A stretch of DNA of 64,000 nt, taken from positions 744,001-808,000 of the forward strand of contig CAWFEN010000014.1 in NCBI GenBank assembly GCA_963814865.1, written 5' to 3'. Positions 8,367-16,608 of this stretch are shown here, piece after piece (position 1 is the first letter of the stretch; each line of letters begins with the position of its first letter). A program made the position numbers and the translations under genes. The DNA is from AP-15 sp963814865 (GTDB lineage Bacteria > Pseudomonadota > Alphaproteobacteria > ATCC43930 > CGMCC-115725). Under the pieces are notes generated by a model. It saw only the letters and a list, made by a program, of their open reading frames with translations. It searched no databases and was not told the DNA's origin.

Positions 8367-9032
8367 TCAGCCCTCGACGAGCCAGAGCGGCTCGGTGATG
8401 CTCGCCAGCATCGCGCGGTGCGCCGCCAACTCTTCGACGGACGCCACATGCCTGCGCGGCGTCCTGGCGATGCGAGCGGCGGCGATCACGGCATCGACCG
8501 GCAGCACGAAATCGAGCCCGGGCTGGCGGCCGCCGAGCAGCTCGATATAGACTTCCGCGAGCAGGATGCAGTCAATCTCGGCGCCGTGCGTGACGCGATC
8601 CGACAAGTCGATCGCAAAGCGGCGGCACAGCGCGTCGAGGCTCGCCGGGGCGCCGGGAAACCGTTGCCGCGCCAACACCAGCGTATCGACGCACGCGCAG
8701 GCGATCGGCGGACGTTGCAGCCGGGCCAGCTCGGCATTCAGAAAGGCAATGTCGAATTCGGCGTTGTGCGTGATCAGCGGTCCCTCGCCGATAAAATCCA
8801 AAACCTCATCCGCAATCGCGGTGAAGGGCGGGTGGGCGGCAAGAAATTCCGTGGTGAGGCCGTGAATGCCGCGGGCCTCCTCGGGCATATCGCGCTCTGG
8901 ATTGACGTAGCGCTGAAATTTGCGGCCGGTCGGGATGTGGTGGAACAGCTCGATACAGGCAATTTCGACGATCCGGTGCCCTTCACTCGAATCGAGCCCT
9001 GTCGTTTCCGTGTCCAGCACAACCTCTCGCAT
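8367..9032 (-). CDS. dnaQ: DNA polymerase III epsilon subunit (3'-5' proofreading exonuclease)
   Basis: The proofreading subunit of the replicative polymerase, 221 residues and slightly short for the family. DEDDh motifs are complete: Exo I VLDTETTGLD at residues 5-14, Exo II THNAEFDIAFLNAEL near 88-102, and Exo III HGAEIDCILLAEVY near 147-160 with the His and Asp. The C-terminal tail includes a short clamp-binding-like segment that was not analysed. The start ATG overlaps the coaE stop by one base (TAATG), so coaE and dnaQ are probably translationally coupled. Confidence 0.95.
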   Translation of the reverse strand: MREVVLDTETTGLDSSEGHRIVEIACIELFHHIPTGRKFQRYVNPERDMPEEARGIHGLTTEFLAAHPPFTAIADEVLDFIGEGPLITHNAEFDIAFLNAELARLQRPPIACACVDTLVLARQRFPGAPASLDALCRRFAIDLSDRVTHGAEIDCILLAEVYIELLGGRQPGLDFVLPVDAVIAAARIARTPRRHVASVEELAAHRAMLASITEPLWLVEG

Positions 9033-9667
9033 TATCGTCTCCGTCTTCGCTCACGTGCCGGCCGGCGACCCAAGCAGCCGCTTTGGAGGAGTCTGACGAC
9101 GCTGCGCAGCCGGTGCAAGGTCAGGCGACGGCCAAGGCCGGTCGGAGCGACGAAATCGGCGCGGCGGCGCTTCTCGCGATCGGGCATCTGCTGCTTCAGG
9201 ATGGCGGCTAGCCGACTTTCGGTCATGCCGGCGCGGCGCCGTACTCGCTGTTGCTGAAGCCAGGGCGGTGCCGACACGACGAGCACGTAATCGCAGCGGT
9301 GCTCGCCGCCGGTCTCGAAGAGCAGCGGTATATCGAGCACCGCGATCGGTGCCCGCCGTGCCTGTGCCCACGCGCAAAACTGCTGCTCTGCCGCCGCCAC
9401 CATCGGGTGAAGAATCCGTTCGAGCCGGACAAGCCCCTCCGGGTCGGTGAAAACACGCCGCCCCAACAGCGCACGATCGATACCGCCCGTTGCGGTGCAG
9501 ACCCCCGGAAACACGGCAGCGACGCGCCCAACCGCGGCGCCGCCCGGCGCCAAGAGTCGATGGACGGCACGATCCGCGTCGAAAAGCGGGAGCCCAAGCC
9601 CCCGCAGCATGGCCGCGGCGGTGCTCTTACCCATCCCGATCGAGCCGGTCAGGCCGAGGATGATCAC
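9032..9667 (-). CDS. coaE: Dephospho-CoA kinase
   Basis: The last step of coenzyme A synthesis, phosphorylating dephospho-CoA on the ribose 3'-OH. A P-loop LGLTGSIGMGKSTAAAML opens the domain, followed by PLFDADRAVH, LERILHPMV and a lid region. It is drawn from GTG at 9667-9665, giving 211 residues; no strong ribosome-binding site precedes it. The reading frame has no stop before it and is continuous with aroE, producing a 498-codon fused frame (9032-10528). The GTG overlaps the TGA that would end aroE in the alternative frame (GTGA), the expected ancestral coupling, so two proteins are more likely than a genuine fusion. Confidence 0.88.
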   Translation of the reverse strand: MIILGLTGSIGMGKSTAAAMLRGLGLPLFDADRAVHRLLAPGGAAVGRVAAVFPGVCTATGGIDRALLGRRVFTDPEGLVRLERILHPMVAAAEQQFCAWAQARRAPIAVLDIPLLFETGGEHRCDYVLVVSAPPWLQQQRVRRRAGMTESRLAAILKQQMPDREKRRRADFVAPTGLGRRLTLHRLRSVVRLLQSGCLGRRPARERRRRR

Positions 9668-10528
9668 CGCGGCGGCGTCAGGCTGGCGAGCATCGCGGCG
9701 CGCAGCGACCGGGGTGACGCGCACCGTCTCGCCGAACCAGGCTTCGAAACCGGGACGGCCCTGATGCAGCAGCATGCCCAAACCATCGACGACCGGATGC
9801 CCACGTCGCCGCGCCGCCGCCAGAAGGTCTGTTTCGAGCGGCACATAAACGATGTCGACGACGGGCGCCGCGAGCGGCAGCGGCCCGAGATCGAGCACCA
9901 GCGGCGGTGCGCCGGTCATGCCGAGGCTTGTCGTGTTGACGAGAAGCCCGGCGTCGCGCTGCACCGCGCTCGCCTCGTCCCATGAATGGACCGAGATGGG
10001 CGCCGCCGAGGTCGACAATTCGGCTGCTACCGCCTCGGCGTGCCCGCGCGTCCGGTTGACGATGCGGATTTCGCTGACGCCGGCGTCAGCAAGAGCAGCG
10101 ACAACCGCCCGTGCCGATCCACCCGCGCCGAGAACAACGGCCGGCCCTGATCGGGGGTCCCAATCCGGCGCCATTTCGCGCAGGTTTTCGCGAAACCCGT
10201 AAGCATCCGTATTGCGCGCTTCAAGACTGCCGTCGGCAGCAACGATAATTGTGTTCGCGGCGCCGATGCGCCGTGCCAACGGCTCGACCCGGTCAGCCAC
10301 TTTAAGCGCCGCCTGCTTGTGCGGAATGGTCAGATTGCAGCCGCGAAAACCGAGGACCGGCAATGCGCGCAATGCCCCCTCGATATGCTCCGGCCGCACC
10401 GGCAGGGGCACGTACGCGCCATCGACGCCGGTCTCGTCGAGCCAGAAACCGTGCAGCAGCGGCGAACGCGAATGGGCGACCGGCCATCCCATGATCCCGG
10501 CGAGCCGTGCCGCGCCGGTAATGTTCAT
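9664..10528 (-). CDS. aroE: Shikimate dehydrogenase, C-terminus frameshifted
   Basis: NADP-dependent reduction of 3-dehydroshikimate in aromatic amino-acid synthesis. Seen are MGWPVAHSRSPLLHGFWL (shikimate site, with Ser-Arg-Ser), NLTIPHKQAAL with the catalytic Lys72-region, ANTI, NTDAYGF, the nucleotide-binding GAGGSARAV near residue 134 and DGLGMLLHQG near residue 248. After VRVTP the continuous frame runs into coaE. One base removed near 9704-9712 instead restores a normal family tail ending LRAAMLASLTPPR and a TGA at 9666-9664 that overlaps the coaE GTG. The last 15-20 residues are therefore uncertain; the enzyme core is intact. Confidence 0.9.
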
Positions 10529-10579
10529 GGCCTGACCAAAGTAGCGATGCAGGGCTTGGCAACCATCATCATGCTCCCG

Positions 10580-11188
10580 TCAACAAGGAACCGCGGCGCA
10601 GTCGCGCAGGAATGCGAGCAACTCGACCAGCGGCAGGCCGAGAATCGCGAAATAATCGCCCTCGATGCGTTCGAACAGCTGGATTCCCCGTCCTTCGAGC
10701 CGGTAGACGCCGACGGAGCTCAGCACCTCCGCGCCTTCATCCGCAAGATATTCGTCGAGAAACGAGCTGCTGAAGTGCCGCATAGTCAACCTCGGCGTGC
10801 TGATGCCGTGCCAGATCCGCTCCCCGGCGCGAACCACGCAAGCCGCCGTCGCCAGCTCATGAGCGCGATCGCGCAGGATTTCGAGCTGGGCACGGGCATC
10901 GGAGAGGCTCGACGGCTTGTCGAACCAGGCACCCTCACAAACGAGGATCTGGTCGGCTCCGATGATCAACGCCCGCGGATGGCGCTGCGAGATCTGCTGC
11001 GCTTTCGCCTCGGCGAGCGCCACGGCACATTCGCCAGCCTCACGCCGATCCGCTCGGAAGGCGCGCTTCAGCACCTGCTCGTCGAGTACCGCGGGCTCGA
11101 CGATGATCTCGATGCCGGCGGCTCTGAGCAGCCGAGCCCGGCTGGCACTCGCCGAGGCGAGGATCAGCTGCTCACCCGTCGATGCCAT
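10580..11188 (-). CDS. maf: Maf-like nucleoside triphosphate pyrophosphatase
   Basis: A 202-residue Maf/HAM1-fold house-cleaning enzyme that hydrolyses non-canonical or modified nucleotides. It begins LILASASASRARLLRAAGI (family S-x-S-x-x-R motif). A conserved core reads ALIIGADQILVCEG, and a later segment is EGRGIQLFERIEGDYFAILG. The ADQ motif places the catalytic Asp. The ERIEGDYFAILGLP ending resembles the m7GTP-type (YceF) subgroup more than the dTTP type, but that split is inference. The start overlaps the end of ppsR by 17 bp and aroE follows 51 bp downstream. Confidence 0.92.
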   Translation of the reverse strand: MASTGEQLILASASASRARLLRAAGIEIIVEPAVLDEQVLKRAFRADRREAGECAVALAEAKAQQISQRHPRALIIGADQILVCEGAWFDKPSSLSDARAQLEILRDRAHELATAACVVRAGERIWHGISTPRLTMRHFSSSFLDEYLADEGAEVLSSVGVYRLEGRGIQLFERIEGDYFAILGLPLVELLAFLRDCAAVPC

Positions 11189-11990
11189 GACGCCGTGCCA
11201 GCAGCTTCAGAATCGCCGCGGCCGTCTCTTCGATCGAGCGCCGCGTGACATCGATCACCGGCCAGCGCCTTTCGGCAAAGATCCGCCGCGCTTCACGGAC
11301 TTCGGCACGAACCGCCTCGATATCGGTATATTCGGTGTTATCGTCGTGATGGAGCATGCTCAACCGGTTGCGGCGGACCTGGATCAACCGCTCCGGATCA
11401 TTGGTGAGGCCGACGATCACCGGACGCCGAGCGTTGATCAGTTCAGGCGGCAGCGGCACGCCCGGGACACACGGGACATTGGCGGCCTTGATCCCTCGAT
11501 TAGCAAGGTAAAGGCAAGTCGGCGTCTTGGAAGTACGAGACACACCGACGAGACAAACGTCGGCATCGTCGAGACCCCAGCTCGACTGGCCGTCGTCGTG
11601 ATTGAGAGCGAAGGTCATCGCGTCGATGCGCGCGAAATACTCATTGTCGAGGAGGTGCTGTTTGCCCGGTACGCCACGGCTCTCGCGATGGAGATAGGAA
11701 GCGAGCGCGCCGATCACGGGATCGAGGACCGGGATCGCCGGCACTTGAACGCGTCGGCAACCCTGCTGCAACAACTGGCGCAGCGCATCACTGACCAGGG
11801 TGAACAGAACGACGCCGGGGTTGGCCTCGACCCCGACGATCACCCGATCGACCTGGTTTCGGGTCCGCACCATGCTCCAGACATGCTCAACCGCCTGCAC
11901 GTCATCGAATTGCACAAGACAGGCTCGCGCCACCGAGTGCACGGTCTCCCCGGTAGAATCAGAAACGAGATGAAGGTGAAACCGGGTCAC
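11172..11990 (-). CDS. ppsR: Pyruvate, phosphate dikinase / PEP synthase regulatory kinase-pyrophosphorylase (DUF299, RP001-type)
   Basis: A bifunctional Ser/Thr kinase and phosphotransferase that inactivates and reactivates PEP synthase or PPDK using ADP and pyrophosphate. The N-terminus FHLHLVSDSTGETVHSVARA is the family hallmark, and the P-loop-like GVSRTSKTPTCLYLANRGIK lies near residue 148. The start is GTG at 11990. Its homologue is the RP001/CC_0001-type gene that flanks the Caulobacter and Rickettsia replication origin opposite hemE, which fixes the identity of the adjacent intergenic region. It reads leftward from the putative origin and overlaps maf. Confidence 0.95.
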   Translation of the reverse strand: MTRFHLHLVSDSTGETVHSVARACLVQFDDVQAVEHVWSMVRTRNQVDRVIVGVEANPGVVLFTLVSDALRQLLQQGCRRVQVPAIPVLDPVIGALASYLHRESRGVPGKQHLLDNEYFARIDAMTFALNHDDGQSSWGLDDADVCLVGVSRTSKTPTCLYLANRGIKAANVPCVPGVPLPPELINARRPVIVGLTNDPERLIQVRRNRLSMLHHDDNTEYTDIEAVRAEVREARRIFAERRWPVIDVTRRSIEETAAAILKLLARRHGIDG

Positions 11991-12371
11991 GCTGTTCCAG
12001 CCGGCTGGCAGGCGGTCATCCCCAACGACATGTGCATCATGCGAAAATCCTCCACAAAAATCCGGCCCGTAAAAAAATCCTCGAAAGATGTCCCCGCTTT
12101 TCCGTTACTGCCAACCGACCTCTCCATTTGTGGATCGCCGGCCGTCATGCCGGAGGAAATCGGGGACAATCCGATCATCCGCGGCTTTATCCCCGTACTT
12201 CACCCCTTTCACAGCGGCGGTACACCCTTGTGGTAGTGATCCTTCCATCTCTATTCACATTCCAACAGGCTTTTACCAGAAACGCGAAAAGGTCGGGAAT
12301 GTTATGGGGTAACCGTCAATTCCCGAGATTCACCGGCATCATCAACCTACCACATCCCTAAGGATTCATCT
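11991..12371. other. Putative chromosomal replication origin (ppsR-hemE intergenic region)
   Basis: A 381-bp gap without a credible gene, visibly more AT-rich than its surroundings, with runs such as ACAAAAATCC and GTAAAAAAATCC at 12053-12080. It lies between the RP001-type gene and hemE, which diverge from it; this is where Cori lies in Caulobacter and where the Rickettsia origin was mapped. Candidate DnaA-box-like elements are ATCCACA on the minus strand at 12129-12135 and TTTATCCCC at 12186-12194. Two inverted copies, TGTCCCCG (12089-12096) and CGGGGACA (12161-12168), and a GTTATGGGGTAAC palindrome at 12301-12313 add structure. No perfect TTATCCACA was found. It must also carry the hemE promoter. 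Confidence 0.6.
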
Positions 12372-13445
12372 ATGCAGGAAGGGAAAAGTACCGGGATGGA
12401 GAACAACGAGCCGAAACCTCTCCTGCAAGCACTCGCAGGAAAGACCGTTTCACCGCCGCCATGGTGGTTGATGCGGCAAGCTGGCCGTTATCTGCCGGAA
12501 TATCGTAATACCCGCGCCAAGGCACAGGATTTTGTCGGGTTCTGTCTGACACCCGAGCTCGCCGCCGAAGCGACATTGCAGCCGGTGCGACGCTTCGGCA
12601 TGGATGGCGCGATCCTGTTCTCCGACATTCTGCTGATACCGTATGCGCTCGGACAGCGGCTGGCCTTCCGTGAAGGGGAAGGGCCGGTGCTTGATCCGGT
12701 GTTCGACAATGCCGGGATTGCGCGGCTCGAACGAGGCCGGGTCGTTTCGCGCCTCGAGCCTGTGTTCGAAGCGGTCCGCCGCGTCCGTGCGGCACTCGGC
12801 CCCAAGACGGCGCTGATCGGTTTTGCCGGTTCACCCTGGACGGTTGCCGCCTATATGGTGGAGGGCGGTCCGAGCAGGGATTTTCAGCGGGTCAAGGGCT
12901 GGGCCTATCGTGACCCCATCGGCTTTGGCGTGCTGATCGACGCCTTGGTCGAGAGCACGGTTGAATTCCTCGGCGCCCAGGTCGAAGCGGGTGCAGAGAT
13001 CATCCAGCTTTTCGACAGTTGGGCGGGTGTCCTGTCCGAACCCGAGTTCGAGCGCTGGGTGATCGAGCCGACAAAGCGCATCACGGCATCGTTGAAAACC
13101 CGGTTTCCCGACTGTCCGCTGATCGGCTTTCCCCGTGGTGCGGGTCTTCTCTACGAGGGCTACGCGAGGAAGACGGGTGTCGATGCGGTGGGGCTCGACA
13201 CGTCGGTTCCGGTCGGCTTTGCGCGGTCTCGTCTACAACCAACCATGGCCGTGCAAGGGAATCTCGACCCGGTGCTGCTGACTGTCGGAGGCGCGGCACT
13301 CGAGACCGCGGTCAGGAACCTCCGCGGGGTGCTCGGAAAGCGACCCTGGGTCTTCAATCTCGGCCACGGAGTGCTGCCGCAAACGCCGCCCGAGAACGTG
13401 GCGGCGTTGGCGCGATTGCTGGGCGAGCCGGAGGCTTCCGCGTAG
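12372..13445 (+). CDS. hemE: Uroporphyrinogen decarboxylase
   Basis: Removes four carboxyl groups from uroporphyrinogen III to give coproporphyrinogen III. The signature PPPWWLMRQAGRYLPEYR near residue 35 contains the Arg residues that bind substrate carboxylates; GFAGSPWTVAAYMVEGG and QLFDSWAGVLS follow. Length 357 is normal. ATG at 12372 has AAGGA seven bases upstream; a second in-frame ATG at 12396 (MENNEPKP) could instead be used and would remove eight unconserved residues. It is the first gene of a hemE-hemH-hemJ unit leading away from the putative origin. Confidence 0.97.
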   Translation: MQEGKSTGMENNEPKPLLQALAGKTVSPPPWWLMRQAGRYLPEYRNTRAKAQDFVGFCLTPELAAEATLQPVRRFGMDGAILFSDILLIPYALGQRLAFREGEGPVLDPVFDNAGIARLERGRVVSRLEPVFEAVRRVRAALGPKTALIGFAGSPWTVAAYMVEGGPSRDFQRVKGWAYRDPIGFGVLIDALVESTVEFLGAQVEAGAEIIQLFDSWAGVLSEPEFERWVIEPTKRITASLKTRFPDCPLIGFPRGAGLLYEGYARKTGVDAVGLDTSVPVGFARSRLQPTMAVQGNLDPVLLTVGGAALETAVRNLRGVLGKRPWVFNLGHGVLPQTPPENVAALARLLGEPEASA

Positions 13446-13446
13446 G

Positions 13447-14457
13447 ATGCGGCGCGTAGCGGTAATATTGATGAATCTCGGCGGCCCGGATTCGTTGGAT
13501 GCGGTCGAGCCTTTCCTGTTTAATATGTTCAGCGACCGCGCAATTATTAATCTGCCGACATTGCTGCGCTGGCCGATAGCGCGTCTGGTTGCTCGGGGCC
13601 GAGCGCGGACGGCGCGCGAGATCTATGCCCGGCTCGGCGGCGCTTCGCCGTTGCTGGCGAATACCGAAGCGCAGGCCCAGGCGCTCGAGCAGGCGCTCGG
13701 GCCCGGCTATCGCTGTTTTATCGCCATGCGGTATTGGCATCCGACGAGTGTGGAAGCCGCTTGTCAGGTTCGGGATTGGGCACCGGACGAGATCGTGTGC
13801 CTGCCGCTCTATCCGCAGTTCTCGACGACGACGACAGCCTCGTCGTTGCGGGCCTGGCATGGAGCCGCGGCGCAGCAGGGTCTCTCCCGACCGACCCGGA
13901 TCGTGTGCTGCTATCCCGATGCAAAGGGCTTTGTCGAAACCATCGCCCGATTGATCCGGCCGGCTCTCGATACGGCATATGCCGATGGGAAGTCGCCGCG
14001 CCTGCTGCTGAGCGCGCATGGGCTGCCGAAAAAGATCGTGCGCGCCGGCGATCCCTATCCGGACCAGGTAGGACGCACTGCCGCCGCCGTCGTCGCGGCC
14101 CTTGCGTTGCCGGAGCTCGACTGGCGGTTATGCTATCAGAGCCGCGTCGGACCGCTCGAATGGATCGGCCCAGCGACGGATGATGAAATCCGCCAAGCCG
14201 GCGAGGATGAGGTGCCGCTCGTGGTCGCACCGATTGCATTCGTTTCGGAGCATTCGGAAACATTGGTCGAGCTCGACCTCGACTATCGCCGCATTGCCGA
14301 GAGCTGCGGCGTGCCCGGCTACCAGCGTGTCGCCACGGTCGGCGTCGAACCCGATTTCATCGATTGTCTCGCGTCGCTCGTCCATCGGGCTCGCAATGGT
14401 GAACACGTCGGCTCCTGGATGCTCCAGCGCGGTGTTGCCTCCGGAGCCCGGGATTGA
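13447..14457 (+). CDS. hemH: Ferrochelatase
   Basis: Inserts Fe2+ into protoporphyrin IX, the last step of heme b synthesis. The start VAVILMNLGGPDSLDAVEPF is characteristic; the conserved LLLSAHGLPKKIV near residue 183 carries the catalytic His, and APIAFVSEHSETLVELDLDY near residue 260 carries the second conserved His and the acidic cluster. Length 336 is typical. The ATG is one base after the hemE stop, and the stop overlaps the TTG of hemJ, so all three genes appear to form one operon. Confidence 0.97.
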   Translation: MRRVAVILMNLGGPDSLDAVEPFLFNMFSDRAIINLPTLLRWPIARLVARGRARTAREIYARLGGASPLLANTEAQAQALEQALGPGYRCFIAMRYWHPTSVEAACQVRDWAPDEIVCLPLYPQFSTTTTASSLRAWHGAAAQQGLSRPTRIVCCYPDAKGFVETIARLIRPALDTAYADGKSPRLLLSAHGLPKKIVRAGDPYPDQVGRTAAAVVAALALPELDWRLCYQSRVGPLEWIGPATDDEIRQAGEDEVPLVVAPIAFVSEHSETLVELDLDYRRIAESCGVPGYQRVATVGVEPDFIDCLASLVHRARNGEHVGSWMLQRGVASGARD

Positions 14458-14903
14458 GCGAGTGGCTCGCCAGCGCCTATCCCTGGATCAAGTCGGCGCA
14501 CATCGTCAGCGTGATCGCGTGGATGGCCGGTCTGCTCTATCTGCCGCGGCTCTTCGTCTATCACGCGGCGGTGCCGATCGGATCGAACCGATCGGCGACC
14601 TTTGCGGTCATGGAGCGCCGCCTCCAGAATGCGATTATGACGCCGGCGATGCTCGCGACCTGGGGCTTTGGCCTGTTGCTGGCGGGCACGCCGGGGGTCG
14701 TCGATTGGCACAGAGGCTGGATCTGGACAAAGCTCGGCCTCGTCGTCGGGCTGACCGTCTACCATTTATTGCTCGCCCGCTGGCGCAACGCCTTCGCCGA
14801 CGGCCGCAATTATCATTCGACGAGGTTCTTTCGCATTGCCAACGAGCTGCCGACGGTGGCGCTGGTCGCGATCGTCGTTCTCGTCGTGGTCAAGCCGTTT
14901 TGA
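14454..14903 (+). CDS. hemJ: Protoporphyrinogen oxidase HemJ
   Basis: A 149-residue polytopic inner-membrane protein that oxidises protoporphyrinogen IX in bacteria lacking HemG/HemY. Conserved features are IKSAHIVSVIAWMAGLLYLP with the heme-ligand His, the downstream FVYHA, and IWTKLGLVVGLTVYHLL containing the conserved Lys. Four hydrophobic segments are visible. The start is a TTG that overlaps the hemH TGA (TTGA), implying coupled translation; no ATG or GTG gives the conserved N-terminus. Its position after hemH and before rho is standard for alphaproteobacteria. Confidence 0.93.
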   Translation: MSEWLASAYPWIKSAHIVSVIAWMAGLLYLPRLFVYHAAVPIGSNRSATFAVMERRLQNAIMTPAMLATWGFGLLLAGTPGVVDWHRGWIWTKLGLVVGLTVYHLLLARWRNAFADGRNYHSTRFFRIANELPTVALVAIVVLVVVKPF

Positions 14904-14931
14904 TCCGCACCGGAAGGTCTTGCAATCGCAT

Positions 14932-14960
14932 TTGACTTGCCTATCTGCCTTGGCTAAGGG
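14932..14960 (+). promoter_or_regulatory. Possible rho promoter
   Basis: TTGACT at 14932-14937 is followed after 17 bp by TAAGGG at 14955-14960. The -35 hexamer is good, the -10 poor. It lies about 130 bp before the rho ATG and would give a long leader. Confidence 0.3.
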
Positions 14961-14967
14961 AAACGGC

Positions 14968-15060
14968 CCGTCCGCAGTTGCCTTTCCCGCCACTCCCCGT
15001 CCTTCCTCGCCTGAACCTTCGAGACTGCGAGATTCCCTCCTCAGGAGTTCCCTGGACGGG
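14968..15060 (+). promoter_or_regulatory. C-rich rho leader, possible rut-type autoregulatory segment
   Basis: Between hemJ and rho lies a 188-bp untranslated stretch. Its middle, around 14978-15020, is conspicuously rich in C and poor in G on the coding strand (for example CCCGCCACTCCCCGTCCTTC), which is the composition of Rho-utilisation sites. In other bacteria rho transcription is attenuated by Rho itself in a leader of this kind. The link here is inference from composition only. Confidence 0.35.
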
Positions 15061-15091
15061 AGAGCCCTGCCCCCACTATGACGCGATCCTC

Positions 15092-16348
15092 ATGAACCTC
15101 CAGGAATTGAAACGAAAAACACCGGCCGAGCTGTTGGCGTTCGCCGAAGAGCTCGAAATCGAGAACGCATCGTCGCTGCGCAAGCAGGATATGCTGTTTG
15201 CAATTCTGAAGCAGCTTGCCGAGAACGATGTCCCGATTTCCGGTGACGGCGTGCTCGAGGTGCTGTCCGATGGATTCGGCTTTCTGCGCTCACCGGAAGC
15301 GAATTACCTGGCAGGACCTGACGACATCTATGTCAGCCCGAGCCAGGTCCGCCGCTTTGGCCTGCGCACCGGCGACACGGTCGAAGGCGAGATCCGCTCG
15401 CCGCGCGACGGGGAACGGTATTTTGCCCTTCTCAAAGTCAGCGGGATCAATTTCGACGAGCCCGACCGCCTGCGCCAGCGAATCAATTTCGACAATCTGA
15501 CGCCGCTCTACCCCGAAGAGAAGCTGGCGCTCGAATTCGACGATTCGTCCCGCCGGGATCTGACGACGCGGGTCATCGACCTGATCACCCCGCTCGGCAA
15601 GGGCCAGCGCGCGCTGATCGTCTCGCCGCCGCGCGCCGGCAAGACGGTGATGCTGCAGAACATCGCCCATGCCGTCGCCGCCAACCATCCCGAGGTCTAT
15701 CTGATCGTGCTGCTGATCGACGAGCGGCCCGAGGAGGTGACCGACATGGCCCGCTCGGTCAACGGCGAGGTGATCAGCTCGACCTTCGACGAGCCGGCCC
15801 AGCGCCACGTCCAGATCGCCGAAATGGTCATCGAGAAGGCCAAGCGGCTGGTCGAGCACAAGCGCGACGTCGTCATCCTGCTCGATTCGATCACCCGGCT
15901 CGCCCGCGCCTACAACACCGTCGTGCCGTCCTCCGGCAAGGTGCTGACCGGCGGCGTCGACGCCAATGCGCTGCAACGGCCGAAGCGCTTCTTTGGCGCC
16001 GCGCGCAATATCGAGGAGGGTGGATCGCTGACCATTATCGCGACCGCGCTGATCGATACCGGCTCGCGCATGGACGAGGTGATCTTCGAAGAGTTCAAGG
16101 GCACCGGCAATTCGGAAATCGTGCTCGATCGCAAGGTCGCCGACAAGCGCACCTTCCCATCGATCGACATCACCAAATCGGGCACGCGCAAGGAGGAGTT
16201 GCTGGTCGACCGCGGCGTGCTGTCCAAGATGTGGGTATTGCGCCGCGTGCTGACGCCGATGGGCCCGGTCGACGGCCTCGAATTCCTGATCAACAAGCTC
16301 AAGGAATCGCGAAGCAACACCGAGTTCTTCGATGCGATGAACACCTGA
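15092..16348 (+). CDS. rho: Transcription termination factor Rho
   Basis: A hexameric RNA-dependent ATPase that terminates transcription. The 418 residues include an N-terminal helical domain (LKRKTPAELLAFAEELEI), a cold-shock-like RNA-binding fold with DGFGFLRSPEANYL, and an ATPase domain with Walker A SPPRAGKTVMLQ and Walker B-like DVVILLDSITRLARAYN. The Q-loop/R-loop region GGVDANALQRPKRFFGAARN is also present. The chosen ATG (MNLQELKRK) fits the family start; an upstream in-frame extension of 38 codons is proline-rich and unconserved. Confidence 0.97.
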   Translation: MNLQELKRKTPAELLAFAEELEIENASSLRKQDMLFAILKQLAENDVPISGDGVLEVLSDGFGFLRSPEANYLAGPDDIYVSPSQVRRFGLRTGDTVEGEIRSPRDGERYFALLKVSGINFDEPDRLRQRINFDNLTPLYPEEKLALEFDDSSRRDLTTRVIDLITPLGKGQRALIVSPPRAGKTVMLQNIAHAVAANHPEVYLIVLLIDERPEEVTDMARSVNGEVISSTFDEPAQRHVQIAEMVIEKAKRLVEHKRDVVILLDSITRLARAYNTVVPSSGKVLTGGVDANALQRPKRFFGAARNIEEGGSLTIIATALIDTGSRMDEVIFEEFKGTGNSEIVLDRKVADKRTFPSIDITKSGTRKEELLVDRGVLSKMWVLRRVLTPMGPVDGLEFLINKLKESRSNTEFFDAMNT

Positions 16349-16608
16349 CCTGTCGCCAGCCGGGCAGTGGAGTTCGGAAACAATATATGAAGTTCGCGTA
16401 AGCCGAGGATCGCGGGTGCGGCATTTAGTGGGGGCGGATCGTCATTCGCCCTACATCGAAATTACGTATCTCGATCGAGGGGCCGGGAATATCTGAAGGA
16501 TTAGCGCGCACCGACGCACTTCTGCGGCTAGCGCAGGCCCAAGGAGCCACGCCGCCGCCCTACGCGCCCGCCTCCTGGGTTTCTTATCACGGCGCTGGGG
16601 CGATCCTC

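Noticed and set aside
9032..10528. A true bifunctional AroE-CoaE enzyme
   Set aside because: The normal AroE tail and GTGA stop-start overlap are preserved one base out of frame, so a frame error or recent indel explains the apparent fusion better.
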